A stretch of 42,984 nucleotides of DNA, taken from the NCBI GenBank assembly GCA_028873845.1, contig JAPPNO010000041.1, positions 1-42,984 of the forward strand, in the 5' to 3' direction. The DNA comes from Gemmatimonadota bacterium. GTDB taxonomy: Bacteria > Gemmatimonadota > Gemmatimonadetes > Longimicrobiales > Gaopeijiaceae. The notes beneath the pieces were generated by a model. That model worked only from the letters and a program-made list of their open reading frames with translations. It was not told where the DNA came from and did no database searches. Shown here piece by piece: positions 42,975 to 42,984 of the stretch. How positions within the stretch are numbered: the stretch's first letter is position 1; each line of letters opens with the position of its first letter. Made by a program: the position numbers and the translations under genes.

Positions 42975-42984
42975 TCATCGTGTG

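Overview
This is a GC-rich bacterial chromosome segment of about 43 kb. It carries at least seven secreted 6-bladed beta-propeller (BF2992/NHL-like) proteins with a G-R-x-G-E-G-P-G-E-F signature, a BlaI/M56-BlaR sensor pair, a TonB-dependent receptor with a carboxypeptidase-regulatory-like N-terminus, PYROXD2-like oxidoreductases and a DmdA-like demethylase. Together these suggest Gemmatimonadota, possibly a marine or host-associated lineage. That is inference from gene content; there is no rRNA or tRNA marker in the window. The last 150 bases are G-run rich and look like a poor contig end.

Layout. 1-2500: 3' end of an HU-family gene, then a minus-strand two-gene unit (DUF1828/DUF1829 protein plus a partner). 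2521-6082: squalene/phytoene synthase, a propeller lipoprotein and a Tat-exported class V aminotransferase-like protein. 6089-8837: a mobile/selfish patch with an AAA/DUF4143 ATPase, a 23-bp tandem repeat array and a lone TnpB element with its own inverted repeats. 8852-13419: a GcvT-family gene and two PYROXD2-like FAD oxidoreductases, with a perfect LacI-type palindrome between the first two. 13529-16263: a putative PD-(D/E)XK-like protein and a compact restriction-modification pair. 16412-18904: two decayed propeller paralogs. 19141-21146: a BlaI/M56 signalling operon with a recognisable promoter-operator. 21179-30532: a dense region of propellers, small secreted cysteine-containing proteins, a thioredoxin-fold protein, and an ECF sigma/anti-sigma pair with a membrane protein. 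30762-31910: DmdA-like gene. 31923-33892: tandem Uma2 nuclease genes and a DUF4143 fragment. 33889-36784: a divergent pair of an SDR reductase and an NCS2 permease with an RsbW-like tail. 36781-37814: hairpin repeats and a broken Rpn-type gene. 37952-41002: TonB-dependent receptor. 41165-42974: a uracil-DNA-glycosylase-like gene and an MBL-fold hydrolase.

The most unusual part is 22677-30532. Two divergent arms meet at 26845-27189. The left arm encodes a thioredoxin-fold protein, a small secreted five-Cys protein and two propellers. The right arm begins with a previously hidden eight-Cys secreted peptide, apparently interrupted by a one-base shift, followed by a membrane protein, an ECF sigma factor, a zinc-finger anti-sigma and another propeller. 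A duplicated GC-rich hairpin precedes strong Shine-Dalgarno sites on the left arm. The arrangement resembles the small-peptide/propeller pairs known in Bacteroidetes (NVEALA/BF2992), but with an ECF switch and a thiol-redox-like protein. I think it is the best candidate for an undescribed system. Function is unknown.

The window also shows much gene decay (frameshifted or truncated propellers, an Rpn relic, a DUF4143 relic), so apparent frameshifts should be confirmed against reads before they are taken as biology.
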